Source of the DNA: Symsagittifera roscoffensis
Taxonomy: Eukaryota; Xenacoelomorpha; Acoela; Convolutidae
Assembly (NCBI RefSeq): GCF_963678635.1
Contig: NC_087063.1
Location: 53,585,074-53,649,073, forward strand
Length of the DNA: 64,000 nt
Direction of reading: 5' to 3'
Positions 25,431 to 35,315 of the stretch are shown here, in pieces; positions within the stretch are counted from its first letter, which is position 1, and every line of letters begins with the position of its first letter. The position numbers and the translations under genes were made by a program. The notes under the pieces were generated by a model that was given only the letters and a program-made list of their open reading frames with translations, made no database searches and was not told where the DNA came from.

Positions 25431-25840
25431 TTACTCAATAATCCTTATGTGAAAAATTTGTTGGTTAAAACAAAATCGTTCTGGCGATATATTATTTCTT
25501 TCCGCCACCTATATCTCGGCAAGCTATGTTGTATTCAGTCAGTGCGTTTTGCTGTTGAAGGTCTTTGCGAATTGGTTCTTTCAATGTTTCTACAAACTCT
25601 ATGGTTTTGGTGAAAATGGATATGAAATGAAATGGTTGAATTATACACACAATCTTATAAAACAAGTGTCGTTTAAATGCACCAAAAACAGTTTGGGGTC
25701 AATTCCAATATGAAAACTCTCAAAACCACTCCAGATAAAATAGCAACAGAAAACCAACAGTGGATTTAAAGTAACTCGCCATTACCTAAATGTGAACAAA
25801 CGTGGAAAGTAAGTATAATTCAGTACACTAATTTACAACA

Positions 25841-26311
25841 TTAAATTTTGTATTCAACTTCAATCAAACACACAACCTTAGAGTTTTTTGTTTGTTTTGC
25901 GTCTCTTTGACTGCGGTGCTGAGTCTCAACTGCTTCGAGGTCGAGGTACCATTCTGCTTCGAGGTCGAGGCTGGTGATACTAATTAACAGGTCTCTCAAC
26001 GATCGGTTCGGTTGAGTATCCAACACAAGAAAGCTATCTTCTGACCCGTAATTCGTATCATGCGTGAAGATTTCTTCTTGGTTCGAGCTCTCCTGATCCC
26101 AGTCGACTATCTCATCTTCTTCCTCAAAAAATTTCAGCCAAGCGTCTAAATCTTGATCTTTGTGGTGACTGGTGCCGTTAGTTTCACTCACGTTCCTCTC
26201 GCTATCATCATCATCATCCTGATTGCTATCGGAAAAGATGGAAGCATTTACGGTTCTATAGTGACCGTATGGCAATGTGGAGATACCATCGCTGAGTGTG
26301 GATATACACAC
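25841..26311 (-). CDS. Hypothetical acidic protein, 156 aa
   Basis: An uninterrupted 156-codon ORF with a strongly acidic middle: a run of five Asp near residue 35, then Asp/Glu-rich stretches including FFEEEDEIVDWD. I recognise no domain, signal peptide or membrane segment. It lies about 550 bp beyond the 3' end of the Polinton protease pseudogene in the same orientation, so it could be a Polinton end gene, a fragment of a host gene or chance. Around it, phrases of the form ACACACAAT(C/T)TT..AAAACAAGTGTC occur twice (about 25645 and 26305). Confidence 0.35.
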   Translation of the reverse strand: MCISTLSDGISTLPYGHYRTVNASIFSDSNQDDDDDSERNVSETNGTSHHKDQDLDAWLKFFEEEDEIVDWDQESSNQEEIFTHDTNYGSEDSFLVLDTQPNRSLRDLLISITSLDLEAEWYLDLEAVETQHRSQRDAKQTKNSKVVCLIEVEYKI

Positions 26312-26600
26312 AATTTTCTAAAACAAGTGTCATTCAAAGCTAATGAAAATGCATGTGAGTTAGAAAACGTTTCAAAATAAAAAACAATATTGCAAAGGAA
26401 ATCAGAAGCTTTGTTTCATTGAAAAGTTGATTGAAATGTATACGAAAACAGTCATGTAGAATTAAATAATATATTAATAGCATATGGGTTAGGAAACGTT
26501 CGAGTATTGTGTATGTTTGATCTGTTTTTATGTAGAAATATTGTCAAAACTTGTTGTTACTAAAAAATTTAAGATATAAAATTGAAGAATAAAACTTCTT

Positions 26601-26669
26601 GGGGTCCGAGTAGAGTATCGCATGGCGCTCGACTCTCAGCCGAAAGGCGGCGTTTCGAAACCCGTCCGG
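26601..26669 (+). other. tRNA-like pseudogene or SINE head
   Basis: The segment has an A-box-like start (TCCGAGTAGAGTATCGC), an anticodon-arm-like stretch around CTCTCAGCC, and a B-box-like GTTTCGAAACC (26652-26662). Stems are imperfect and the acceptor ends do not pair properly, so a functional tRNA is unlikely. It differs from the element at 8280, suggesting a second tRNA-derived family. Confidence 0.45.
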
Positions 26670-26863
26670 AAATTGTACTAAAAGGAGAACTCGGTTGCTG
26701 GTATGGTGATATCCCCCATAGATTGATTTTGTATTTTTTTGATAGTAATTTAACTTCTCGGATTATTGCTAATAATTTAACAATTGAGTAAAAATGTCAA
26801 TTACTAAAGAATGTAGTGTTTAAAATGATATTGAAAAGTGTACAAAAAAGCCATATAAAATAG

Positions 26864-27319
26864 TTAGTTAATGAGAAAACGTTTCAAAACGTGATCATTT
26901 ATGTAAGCAAAATCAGAAGCATCACCATTAAAGTTTTTGTCATAAATCAAATGTACAATATAAATGCAAAAAGAACCGCACATGGTAGAGTTTGAGTCTT
27001 GCTTGGGATAATTTGTCATTAATAGAGCGACCTGATGGAATTTCTCGTTCAATCGTTTAAATAGATTAGTGTACTGCCAAAGAGGAAGACCGAGAGGATC
27101 AGCGAAGTATAAAACATTTCTTCTGTTGCAAATCTCAATCCAATGTGTCCCCGGAGAATCTGATTTTGAAGTGTTCACAATCATAAAGATATTGCTTGGG
27201 ATGTGAGGTGGAAAATTGTCCGCTGCAAATACTCCAAGAAACTTATATTTCAGGTGTTATAAGTTCTGCATGAGATCCTGCAACTGGATTTCATCTATTT
27301 TCAGACGGTCGAAATTGGA
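26864..27319 (-). pseudogene. PRO: Polinton cysteine protease (adenain-like), broken
   Basis: The C-terminal 106 codons are open (26864-27184) and show the adenovirus-type protease layout. Counting from the Met at 27184: His14 in GTHW, Asp29 in FADPLG, Gln62, and Cys69 in CGSFC, with the typical Gln-to-Cys spacing of seven. Upstream, the same frame continues through a FLGVF-like segment to a TAA near 27255, then resumes in an open stretch up to about 27319, so at least one nonsense codon interrupts the gene. The family matures capsid precursors. It is the last gene of the - strand morphogenesis block and directly follows the capsid gene. No other unit in the window has a copy. Confidence 0.85.
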
Positions 27320-28578
27320 AGGACGTTCTTTGTAACTTTACGGTCAGATGTAATAAATACATTCGATGAGCGTATACCCCAAACAAAAATTTCCAGGTTT
27401 GAGGTCAAAGCGTTTGAGAATTGAAGATCGAGTGAAACTTAGCAGTTAGTAAGTTCTGGATGCAAGAAGTCATGAGCTGCCTGCTGTGTGCTAGTGAGAT
27501 CGAAACATAATAAAGTGATGTTGGTAGTTATCCAGAGTGATTCCCAGCCCGCAGTGCAACAAACCCAGCGCTGATAGTGTGTTGAAGAAGAGACGTTTAT
27601 GATCTTGTGAACTAATTGTTGTATTTGCTATTAATAAACCGTTCCGGCTCAAGGTAACCTGCTCCAATCCAAAATTTTGATAATGAAAAGGATTCATTCG
27701 GTTTGTTCCTAGAATTGCATTATTTTGTTCAATGCTATTATAATTTGTCTCACCGGTTCAAGAGCAAAAATATCTTCCTGTTGCCAGCTGCGCTGACCAG
27801 CTGTTGCAAGAAATGTTTTTGTAATTTCTTCTCGAAATGGGTAGTTCGCAGGAGTTTTGAGCAAAGTTGAGTCAAAGGCAGAGAGCACATGGTCGATCAC
27901 AGCCTTTTTTCTAACATATAGGTTCGCTTCGAGTTTTTGCAGCTTGTAATGCTTGGCAGCATCTTCAGATATTATGAGAAAGTCTTCATGAGAACTTCTG
28001 TAGGAAAGTCTGAGGGTAACACCGCTCAACAAATGCTTGTCACATGTGAAAAATCAATTCCAGCGGGCCTATAGAACCAAATTTCCCTCGATTCACGGAC
28101 CAGCTCTCATTGAGACGTGAAATCAGCTGCATCTATTGCAGCGGGATTGTTTTCAGAACGATATCCCTGACACTTAAGCCATGAGTCCTTGGCTTCTTTG
28201 CTGTTAGAAAATTCTGTTCCAATAAAACTTTTGAGATTTTGAGTCCATTAGCAGAGAGGGTACAGTCAGAGAAAAGGGAATACAGGGAGTTGTTTACGAG
28301 GAACGGTGAATCAGACACAGTAGGATCAGTGTTGTCGTATCGCTGATCAGCTCCATTTGATTGCGTTTTTTTGCATCGTTTTTCCAACTAAATTTTTTGC
28401 AGGTCAATAAAATTATTACGGTCACCGGTGATTTCAAATTCAAGCATTGGTCCATTAGGTGAATATACAGGTCCAATTTGTTGATCGAAAGCGTTTTCAA
28501 AAGTAATCAAAAGGGTTGTTTTTCAAACAAATCCAGAGAACTATGGGTAGCTTCATTGGGTAACAAATTAGCGATCAT
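27316..28578 (-). pseudogene. MCP: Polinton major capsid protein (double jelly roll), broken
   Basis: Segments at 28133-28500, 27709-28060 and 27491-27697, plus a C-terminal part to about 27316, align in order with the double-jelly-roll capsid protein of metazoan Polintons (annotated in many animals as F54H12.2-like). Recognisable pieces are a LEFEITG segment, a PFLVNNSLYSLFSDC segment, a KLEANLYVRKKAV helix followed by YPFREE, and a FHYQNFGLEQVTLSRNG segment. The frame is broken by a one-base shift shortly after the start, a TAG near 28380, disruption around 28040-28130, further shifts, and a TAA in the tail. The likely start ATG at 28576-28578 overlaps the stop of the upstream gene. Not a functional gene as read. 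Confidence 0.82.
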
Positions 28579-28967
28579 TTTTTATGTTTGAGAAAAAATC
28601 TGCTCGGCTTCTCGCTGGTCTGGTTTTTCTTCGAATGGTTGTTTTTCCTTCTTCTTCGTAATCCATTCATTGGTGTCTTTCGACGACGTCTACCACCACC
28701 GAGTTGTTTTCTTGCAGTTTTTGTGACAGTGTTTTTCAATGCTTGTTTAGCAGACTTCTTTTTCATTGCAACATCAATCAGTTCTGGCGCTGCACTCGTC
28801 AAAAGTTCTCTGACCAGTTTTTTCGCAGCCGGTAGAATAACCCGCCGTGCAAACGGTATAGCAACACGGCCAATACAAGTAGCCAAAGCGCCAAATCCAC
28901 TGCCGCGTTGTCGGTAGTGTCCAGAGAAATGAGGAAGTGAAGCTTGCTTTGCATAATATTGTTCCAT
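28575..28967 (-). CDS. Polinton small basic virion/core-like protein
   Basis: An intact 130-codon ORF. A short N-terminal segment leads to a Gly-rich GSGFGAL motif and an amphipathic stretch, then an SAKQALKNTV segment and a very basic tail (GGGRRRRK, GLRRRRKNNHSKK). This layout is common among Polinton proteins likened to adenoviral core proteins; the role of the present protein is inferred. Its TGA overlaps the ATG of the capsid gene (ATGA), which suggests coupled, virus-like gene packing. It is one of the few undamaged Polinton genes here. Confidence 0.65.
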   Translation of the reverse strand: MEQYYAKQASLPHFSGHYRQRGSGFGALATCIGRVAIPFARRVILPAAKKLVRELLTSAAPELIDVAMKKKSAKQALKNTVTKTARKQLGGGRRRRKTPMNGLRRRRKNNHSKKNQTSEKPSRFFLKHKK

Positions 28968-28973
28968 TGGTTT

Positions 28974-29871
28974 TCAATCAAAGCGCTTGAATTTTAGAGT
29001 CAACACAACTTTACCAGTTCCTGCAAAGGGCACTAGTCTTCCAGTTTCTGTGCGCAACTGTACCGATTTTGATTGTACAGATGAAGTGAATAATTTTTTG
29101 TTGTCTAAATTAGCCATTTTTTTTTCGATGATTATGTTCAATGCTGCAGGCACTACCGTTTTTGATGCTCCTATTTGAATCAATGACGCGTAACAATGGG
29201 GCCTTTGCATCTCCAACAGTTTAGTATTGAATAATCTCAATATAGGCAAAAATTAGAGTTGTACCACTTGATAGGTCATATGGGAAATGAGATTCGTACA
29301 GTTCGTTTCCCTCATAAGATGCATCGAACAAGGGTATCATTTTGTAATCAATAAGATATTCACCGTTCTCATCAAGCTTTGCATTGTAGCCTAACAGACT
29401 GGGTATTTGGGGACTTGGGAATGTGATTCCTTCATTTGCGTTCATCCAAATGCTCATGCTATTCGTGATTTCGTGAGGACTTGCATCGAAATGAATTTTG
29501 TCTTTGAGTTTTGTTTTCATCTCATTAATCAATTGTTCTATAAAAGTGTACTCTCCTGATTTGATAAAAACTTTTTCGCCATAGTAAGGTCTGGAAATTG
29601 TGTTCCGATTGCCAGCGTTGGATTTACTGGTTACTACTTCGGATGCTCTGAAGTACGTAAGTTCCTCATCAGTAACATTGTTTAATTTCGTTGGGAAACT
29701 TATTTCTGAGAGAGCAACTCTCCAATCTCCGTCTAAAGCTTTTTCTTCTTTACAAAACTTTCTAAAACTGGTCAAATTGTTGTCTGGGAAATAATCCATT
29801 GATTCTGTTGCAATCAATTGTACAGTAAAGTCATCACTGCCCATTTTCGTTTTAATCAGCTTTGTTTCCAA
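28974..29871 (-). pseudogene. mCP: Polinton minor capsid (penton) protein, broken
   Basis: A 216-codon open segment (29221-29871) has the N-terminal pattern of Polinton penton proteins: a TESMDYFPDNN segment, then a DGDWRVALSEISFP segment. The frame continues past a TAA at 29221-29223 with a VGDAKAPLLR segment, and after a further frameshift it ends with TGRLVPFAGTGKVVLTLKF, the usual last strand of this family. The true start may be the second Met (MGSDDF). The gene overlaps the end of the integrase pseudogene. Present only in unit 1. Confidence 0.8.
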
Positions 29872-30961
29872 TTAAACTAAGTTCTTTTTCATGAAATTTT
29901 CCGCTGATTTCTTCCTTTTCCGCATCAATGAGACTGTATGTTGGAGACTGTATGTTGGAGTGGGAATAACAACTATTTCAAAAACTTCGTCTGTAAAAAT
30001 CTGCTTGTAAACTTTTCTAAAAGGCAAGTCAGTTTTCGCTATTCGCACATAGTCACCAACATAAAATATTGGTTTCTGTACCAACTTTGATGAACTGTTT
30101 GCAATCAATGAAACTAAATCAGGTACATGTTTTCTTGTGACCTTGCTCTGAGCCAATTTTGTTACTCTATTAACGCGTGAGTTAATCGTCTGAACAAAAC
30201 TTTGTAATTTTTCAATATAACAGTACGTCCATTCAAACTCCAAGTAATTGTAGATAATACTTTTCAGCAATCGAATGTTTCTTTCGGCAAACGCTGATTT
30301 TTTTCACTGTGAGTATTGTATTTGATGATTTCTCGTTTAGTACATAATTTTTCGAACTATCCTTCAAACTAGGTGCTTTTGTCAACCCAAACTTTTTTTG
30401 GTTTTTTGTTTTGATCGTTTTTTTGAAAACTTCGGCTGCTTCTTTGGCATATTTGGTCTTCAGGGGTTCCACTCGTAAGTAGCGAGAGAGACAATCGACA
30501 GCAACTATCAAATATTGCACCCCTCGGTTATATTTAGCCAATTTATCAAGATAAGCCAAGTCAAGAGACCAAATTTCGTTGATATCGTTAACAATCACTT
30601 TAAGCCGAGGATATATTTTACGAAACAATCCATACTTTGTATGTGATGATTGAGATCTCAGTAAATTTTAACTTTTTTTGGTGAGAGTTGACTAGCATTT
30701 GTTAAATTTTTGACGCTACCAAATGCAGTTGAACCTGTTGTGTAGATCATTTTGAGTTTCGTTTCTTCACTGATAGTAGGATTTCCCTTCTTTTGTTGAC
30801 GTCGCAAACGATTCTTTACTGCTTTCATAGTTTTTATCATCCTCAACGTTGGTGGAGAAAAATACTTTTCTCTGGGTTTTTCTTTTGTCGGATTGCTTGG
30901 TTCTGGGTTTGACAGTTGTGAGCGGAGAATCTGTTTGGCGAGCAGAGAATCTGTTTGGCAT
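29852..30961 (-). pseudogene. INT: Polinton integrase (retroviral-type), broken
   Basis: In order, on several frames: an N-terminal IYTTGS..FGSVKNLTNAS..LSPKKVK segment (30658-30846), a WSLDLAYLDKLAKYN segment with the first catalytic Asp, a VAVDCLSRYLRVEPLKTKYA strand (30233-30628), the region of the second Asp (VDK, near 30390), and a SAFAERNIRLLKSIIYNYLE helix with the catalytic Glu, followed by a WTYCYIEKL..F..TINSRVNRVTKLA segment and an SH3-like tail (29872-30270). The family is the Polinton integrase annotated as F54H12.3-like. Several frameshifts and two TAG codons near the second Asp inactivate it. Unit 1 is the only one with the catalytic core; units 2-5 keep just the N-terminal part. 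Confidence 0.85.
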
Positions 30962-31614
30962 AAGTGTTGGACACTAAACTAGGATCAAGATTCAGTTCTT
31001 TCAAAACTTGTGGATAAAAAACACCCTCAAGTTTTTTGTGTTTTGCTGTGAATCGTACAAAAAAGATTCAATTTTAGTGAGTGTTGGTTTTCCTTGAATT
31101 AAAACATATCTGTCAACGTCTAAAGTCAAGGATTCAAATTTGAACAACTGCTTTGGTACTATGTTTGCCCTTTCCAATTTATTAGCTTCCAATAGCTCTT
31201 GAATGGATTCCAGAACCTTTTGAAACACTTCAGCGGTTTTTCCATTCGTTTTTTGATCGTTTTTTTTTTCTATTCTCTTTGAACTTGTCTGCTGCAGAGA
31301 ATTGTATGATTCAACATTTTTTTCTGCTCCATCATCACCATCACCACTGAAATTAGTAAGTGCAGATAAATTTCTTTTTCGAAGATTTGGTACTACAACA
31401 CTAGGGGTTAAAGAAATAGGAGATGTTGGGTTTAATGGTGGTGGAGAGTCACGTCTGGTATTTTGTTCTCGAAATCGCTGTATGTAATTGAGTTGAGATC
31501 ATTTGTCAATAGTTAATGGATTATGAAGGATTTGAGATTGTGGTGCAGTTTTTTCATCTGGAGGATATGTTTTTCGAGGAATGAGGGTGAATCTTCAGCA
31601 TTACATGCCTAAGA
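30767..31614 (-). pseudogene. Polinton zinc-finger-associated protein, C-terminal part (unit 1)
   Basis: Open pieces are 30767-30961 and 31001-31228, with a VFQKVLESIQELLEANKLER helix, RYVLIQGKPTLTKIESFLYDSQQN, and after a one-base shift a FYPQVLKELNLDPSL segment. A Ser/Lys-rich tail follows. Upstream (31240-31600) an open Pro/Ser-rich frame (PPPLNPTSPISLTPS) joins in, whereas in units 3-5 the same C-terminal part is preceded by zinc fingers. Unit 1 has also lost about 120 bp in the tail (near 30920) and carries a small local duplication there. Function unknown; it overlaps the start of the integrase frame. Confidence 0.6.
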
Positions 31615-31616
31615 TT

Positions 31617-31907
31617 CTAGTTGTTCGGGTAAATGTAACGAGATTTTCCGATTGGTTTAACCAGTGAAATTTTGTTTGCCAAAACTTTTTGTTTTTCTCG
31701 GATACTAAACTTAGGGTTAACAATTTTTTCAAATGGTACTTTCTTACTCTCGATGAAGCTTTTGTTAGCTGGAACATGTCCGAGAAAAAAATTTACAAAA
31801 CAATCGCAAAGAAATCTAATAAAATTTGAATCAGCTCCTGTCAAAATTGATCTACAATGGTGACTATTGAGCATTTGCTTCAATATACATAACTCTTTCA
31901 TTTTCAA
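31617..31907 (-). CDS. Polinton conserved small protein next to ATPase (unit 1)
   Basis: An intact 96-codon ORF, with a more plausible start at an internal Met (MLNSHHC). An ILTGADSNFIRFLCDCFVNF segment is followed by a basic C-terminal half. In many Polintons a short protein of similar plan (a conserved LTGA..-F...C..N segment, then a basic tail) sits directly after the packaging ATPase; its role is unknown. It overlaps the end of the ATPase frame by about 40 bp. Confidence 0.5.
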   Translation of the reverse strand: MKMKELCILKQMLNSHHCRSILTGADSNFIRFLCDCFVNFFLGHVPANKSFIESKKVPFEKIVNPKFSIREKQKVLANKISLVKPIGKSRYIYPNN

Positions 31908-32512
31908 GAGATGTGATAACTGCTTTTGAGGATGGTAAATAGAAAATAGTTGGCGATGGTGGAACTATGTTTGACGAATAACGAAGACATTCTGAAGTTT
32001 TGGGATCCAAGTCTATCAGCAGATGACCGAAATCTTCTTTCGTTGCCACCTGATACGCATGACGGAGTAATTTTTCATTATTCAATTGCCTGCCTAAATA
32101 ATCAATTTGTTGAATGTCTCGAGGTGATTTGAACAAAATTAAGTGAGTTGTATTCAAATCTATTGTACGTGATTGCTTACTTTGCTGAAATAAATTGTGC
32201 TTGACATAAATAACTTGAACATTTTTAGGTCGGCCTGCTGTAGCTAATTTAACAAAATCTTTTTCATGAAAAATTTCTGCACAGGTATCATCAAAGACAA
32301 TCATGCAATCCCGTAAGTTATTAACAATTTCAAAGCTGGACAATTTTATAAATTCAATATCAAATTTGTTGTGAGATATAAAATATCTTATTATACTATG
32401 GATAGAATGTACCTCTGAGAAGTATTAGCAAATTTAAATCAGTTTTGCCAGATCTCGAGGGACCTGAAACGGACATAAGCAGACGATCTTTTGTTGAAAT
32501 GATCTTATTCAT
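31864..32512 (-). pseudogene. ATP: Polinton genome-packaging ATPase (unit 1), broken
   Basis: FtsK/HerA-type ATPase of the A32 group. The Walker A motif GPSRSGKT lies at 32441-32464, about 17 codons after a Met at 32512. Walker B (CMIVFDDTC) opens the 159-codon segment 31864-32343. A QSRTIDLNTTHLILFKSPRD segment and a VPPSPTIFYLP segment near the C terminus are characteristic. A TAG and a frameshift separate Walker A from Walker B, so the gene is not functional as read. The family drives DNA packaging into capsids. Unit 2 has a second copy. Confidence 0.82.
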
Positions 32513-32519
32513 TATTATA

Positions 32520-32800
32520 ACATGTAACCAACTGTACTGGATACTAATGAAAGCCAAATGGCAGTCTCGTCACAACTAAGGTTGTAAAAAGACAATTTGG
32601 AAATAGATAAAGATGGCAAAATTAAAATGAAACAGACTTGTGTGACTTCTGCAGACGGAAGAGAAACAGAATTTCAAAATTTCCAAGATCTGTTTTCCCG
32701 AGATAAAGACTTTTCGACACCACCAATGTCTACAAAGTCGCAATCACTATTCTGGACAGTGGTTTCATCATTTTCCATGTTTATTAGTAATTTTTTTTTC
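32520..32800 (-). pseudogene. Small ORF upstream of ATPase (unit 1), broken
   Basis: The unit 2 counterpart (39086-39385) has an open frame containing MENDETTVQNSDCDFVD. In unit 1 a TGA interrupts it after a WKF segment. It is short, acidic at the N terminus and hydrophobic at the C terminus. I do not recognise a family. Confidence 0.35.
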
Positions 32801-32989
32801 GCTTATTTGTATCAAGGTTGATAGTTACAACTGCATACCAATCGCCTTTTTTTCTCTCTGACCGATTGCCGTTTGGTTTGTATTTTATTATATATCTTGC
32901 TATTATTATATATCTCGTTCAATGAAGAAAAATTCATATTTTGTGAATTTGTCATGGTTACAATTAGATTTGAATTTTACAACAAAATG

Positions 32990-33430
32990 TGCAGCAACTC
33001 TGATAGTGGCTTGAACTAAATGTATTTCCTCAACGTTATCAGTTTTGACTAATTCTTTCAGTTAAGCTGGAAGCTGTTGGTCACGCAAATGGATTTGTCT
33101 TCTCTCTCCCAGCTGAGGTTGCTGCCCTTCCAGGTTGAGATTGAACAACGGAATTGACTGGCAATGTACAGGTGAAAGTAGTCCAGAACTGTAAAAAGTT
33201 TCCGTTAATTATCGATTTCGATATCGTTCAGTGGAATTTGTTCGAGTTTTTGCAGGAGAGGTTTTCCTCGACAATCTAATATGCCTGTCCGCGTAAGAGT
33301 AACTTAAATTCTTGGTGTTAAATTGTTTTCAGGACTCTGATTAGTCATCGAAGCGTAAACCGCCAAATTTGGAGATAAGGTTGTTTGCATCATTGGACAG
33401 TTCATTTTGTAACCAATCGAAAAAAAAATT
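32990..33430 (-). pseudogene. Unknown Polinton-unit gene (unit 1), broken
   Basis: On the - strand a long frame can be followed through a LAVYASMTNQSPENN segment, GILDCRGKPLLQKLEQIPL and a Gln/Ser/Arg-rich end, interrupted by two TAA codons. In unit 2 one of these codons is TTA (Leu) instead, so that nonsense change is specific to unit 1. No known domain recognised. Confidence 0.4.
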
Positions 33431-33439
33431 AGGATTTTT

Positions 33440-33842
33440 TTACGGATACAATGCTTTAATAATTGATACGAGGGAAGTTAATAAGAATGTCGTTTGCAAA
33501 TATGTTTTTTTTTGATCCAATAACTGTTCAATCTTTGGGCAGCCAATGTCTTTCAAAATTGTCTCGGGTAATTTCAAGTATTCAGCTAATGAAAAAGATT
33601 TTTGTGTACATTTAGCAAAAAGAATGGGCATTTGGGTTCCTCAAACGATTGCTGTCAAAAATTTGATCCAAGTATGAGTAAGGGTATTCACCTTCGTCCC
33701 AACGAAGCCCGTGCAGAAATTTAGATACCCAATTGTAATCTTTTTTCTCTTCTTTTGATAAATTGTAGAATTGAACTGGTGGCAGAAAATGAATTGTATC
33801 AATTGTATTAGCAGAGCAAACGGAAAGTTCCTTTATGATCAA
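33440..33842 (-). pseudogene. DEDD/RNase-H-like exonuclease-like N-terminal fragment (unit 1)
   Basis: Open segments 33612-33842 and 33440-33631 carry a FIIKELSVCSANTIDTIHFL start, a PPVQFYNLSKEEKKDYNW stretch, and a FLHGLRWDEGEYPYSYL motif, ending in a GCPKIEQL-like phrase. This pattern (F-x-KE-hydrophobic ... HGL-W--G--PY) occurs in an RNase-H-fold family of proteins found in insect and viral-like elements. The assignment rests on pattern memory only. A frameshift joins the two parts and the C-terminal part is not recognisable. Confidence 0.45.
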
Positions 33843-33849
33843 AGGTTTC

Positions 33850-34334
33850 TTGCCACATTTAAATCATTCAAAATCTAAAATAATGGGATGATTGAAAAAG
33901 AAGTTTTTAGTTTTCTTTCTTTGGCTTAACATGACTTTCACTCATTATTCCAACAAACGAAATAACTTTGGTTTGAGTGCTTTAAGAAATAAGCAAAACG
34001 CAATACCTGTCACGTGACCCAGGTAACAGTTTCTTATTGGACAAGGCAAAACATATTTGTACCCAGGACCGGTATGATTTTTTTCTTGCAAATATCCTGC
34101 TGCGTCATGTTTTGTCGAGCGATGAATTTCAAGTGTTTGTCGAGCAATGAATTGTCTATTCCAATTAAAGAACCATAGGGTCTGTTTTTTTCAAAACAAA
34201 AACCAAATTAATATCAGCATCCAAATACAAACAAGTGGCTAAAAAATACTGAAATCTGACTGATTTATCTGGATATTGTGATTTTAAGTCTATAAAAATT
34301 TCATGAATAAGTTTTAAATCCATGTTTACTGAAC
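33850..34334. other. Spacer in Polinton unit 1, no gene resolved
   Basis: AT-rich sequence with no open frame of note. A 'gtcgagcgatgaatttcaagtgtttgtcgagcaatgaatt' stretch near 34115 holds a short direct repeat of GTCGAGC(G/A)ATGAATT. The corresponding part of unit 2 is 40437-40921. Confidence 0.45.
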
Positions 34335-35156
34335 TCAATATAATAAAAAAGGAATAATGAAAAGTATCAAATAAAACTTAAATTTCTCTTCAACGATAAA
34401 TTTGACAAAGAAAACATCAGTATCTACATCGAGTTTTCCATATCTACTTGTCAAAATATCTACTATTTTACAAAAAGCGGCAGAATGGGGTCCATTAATT
34501 AAACTTTCAAATCTTTTCAACGTTTCTGTATTCATCTCATCTGTTTGAACATGTCTGCTTTCTGTTTGTTTCTCTGAAACTGAAGTCGAAGTTCTTGCGG
34601 ATTTGTTTCACGTCGATGATGCAGCAGGCGTAACTGTATTATCAATTCGTTTCTGTCCCCCAACGGCCGGAAATTCCTTGCAAACGCTTTGATTTGGTGA
34701 AGTTTGTTTGTTAAATGATGTTGCAGAAAGTAATAAATTGGGTTAACGTTTTTTGATTGCAGTGAAATCTAACAAATCGAGATTGGCTGCAACAGGTTGT
34801 GCTGAATAATTGAGAGCTAGTTTACGCTTTTCAAATAACTCGCTGTTTCCTTTGACATCTTTAGCAGGAGAAACTAAGTATTTGAAGCAAGTGAAAATAC
34901 AAGGAACACTGAAACCTTTTGGGAAGGAAAAAATTGGTTTAATTGTTCCTCTGAATCTACTTGAAACAATATATTATAATGAGTTTTTTTTATTCTCGAC
35001 TGAGAAAGGGCAATATTCAGATTTGAAGTGGCTTCCAAAAGCATAATTTTTAAAAGTAGATAAATTGGGAACTTTTTCAGTAATAACAAATTTGAAATTT
35101 GGTTGAAATTTTTTGAAATAATCAGGTAACACAACTTCGAACATAGTTTCTGCCAT
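34335..35156 (-). pseudogene. Unknown Polinton-unit gene of about 270 codons (unit 1), broken
   Basis: One frame runs from MAETMFEVVLPDYFKKF (35156) to the end of the 34335-34535 segment (MNTETLKRFESLINGPH). It is interrupted by three stops: a TAA after KKNSL, a TAA after AIKKR and a TGA in a Ser/Thr-rich linker. In unit 2 the second stop reads TTA (Leu), while a different frameshift affects the first region. The N-terminal third is hydrophobic/aromatic, the middle is Ser/Thr-rich and the C-terminal part helical. No family recognised. Confidence 0.45.
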
Positions 35157-35315
35157 TTTGTAAAGGAAAAGTAATTCGAGTTGTGCTTGAAATCGTTTTT
35201 GTTTGAGGAAAGTTGAGTTTTTCTGGCACGTTTACAGTTAGACTGGTTTGTCTTTGTTTTCAACAGTATCAGAAATTTCACTTGTTTGCGCTCGGATTGA
35301 CTTTCCCGATTTCAG

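Noticed and set aside
26601-26669. Functional tRNA gene
   Set aside because: Acceptor and anticodon stems do not pair properly and the B box deviates; kept only as a tRNA-like sequence.
28588-28917. 109-codon + strand ORF
   Set aside because: It is the antisense frame of the small basic core-like gene and mirrors its codon bias.
29852-30961. Retrovirus or LTR retrotransposon origin of the integrase
   Set aside because: Neighbouring protease of adenain type, capsid, penton and packaging ATPase fit Polintons; no reverse transcriptase or LTR was seen.
29221-32500. Stop-codon reassignment to explain the in-frame TAA/TAG codons
   Set aside because: The breaks also include many frameshifts, differ between units (TAA in one, TTA in another), and the host genes use TAG and TAA as normal stops.
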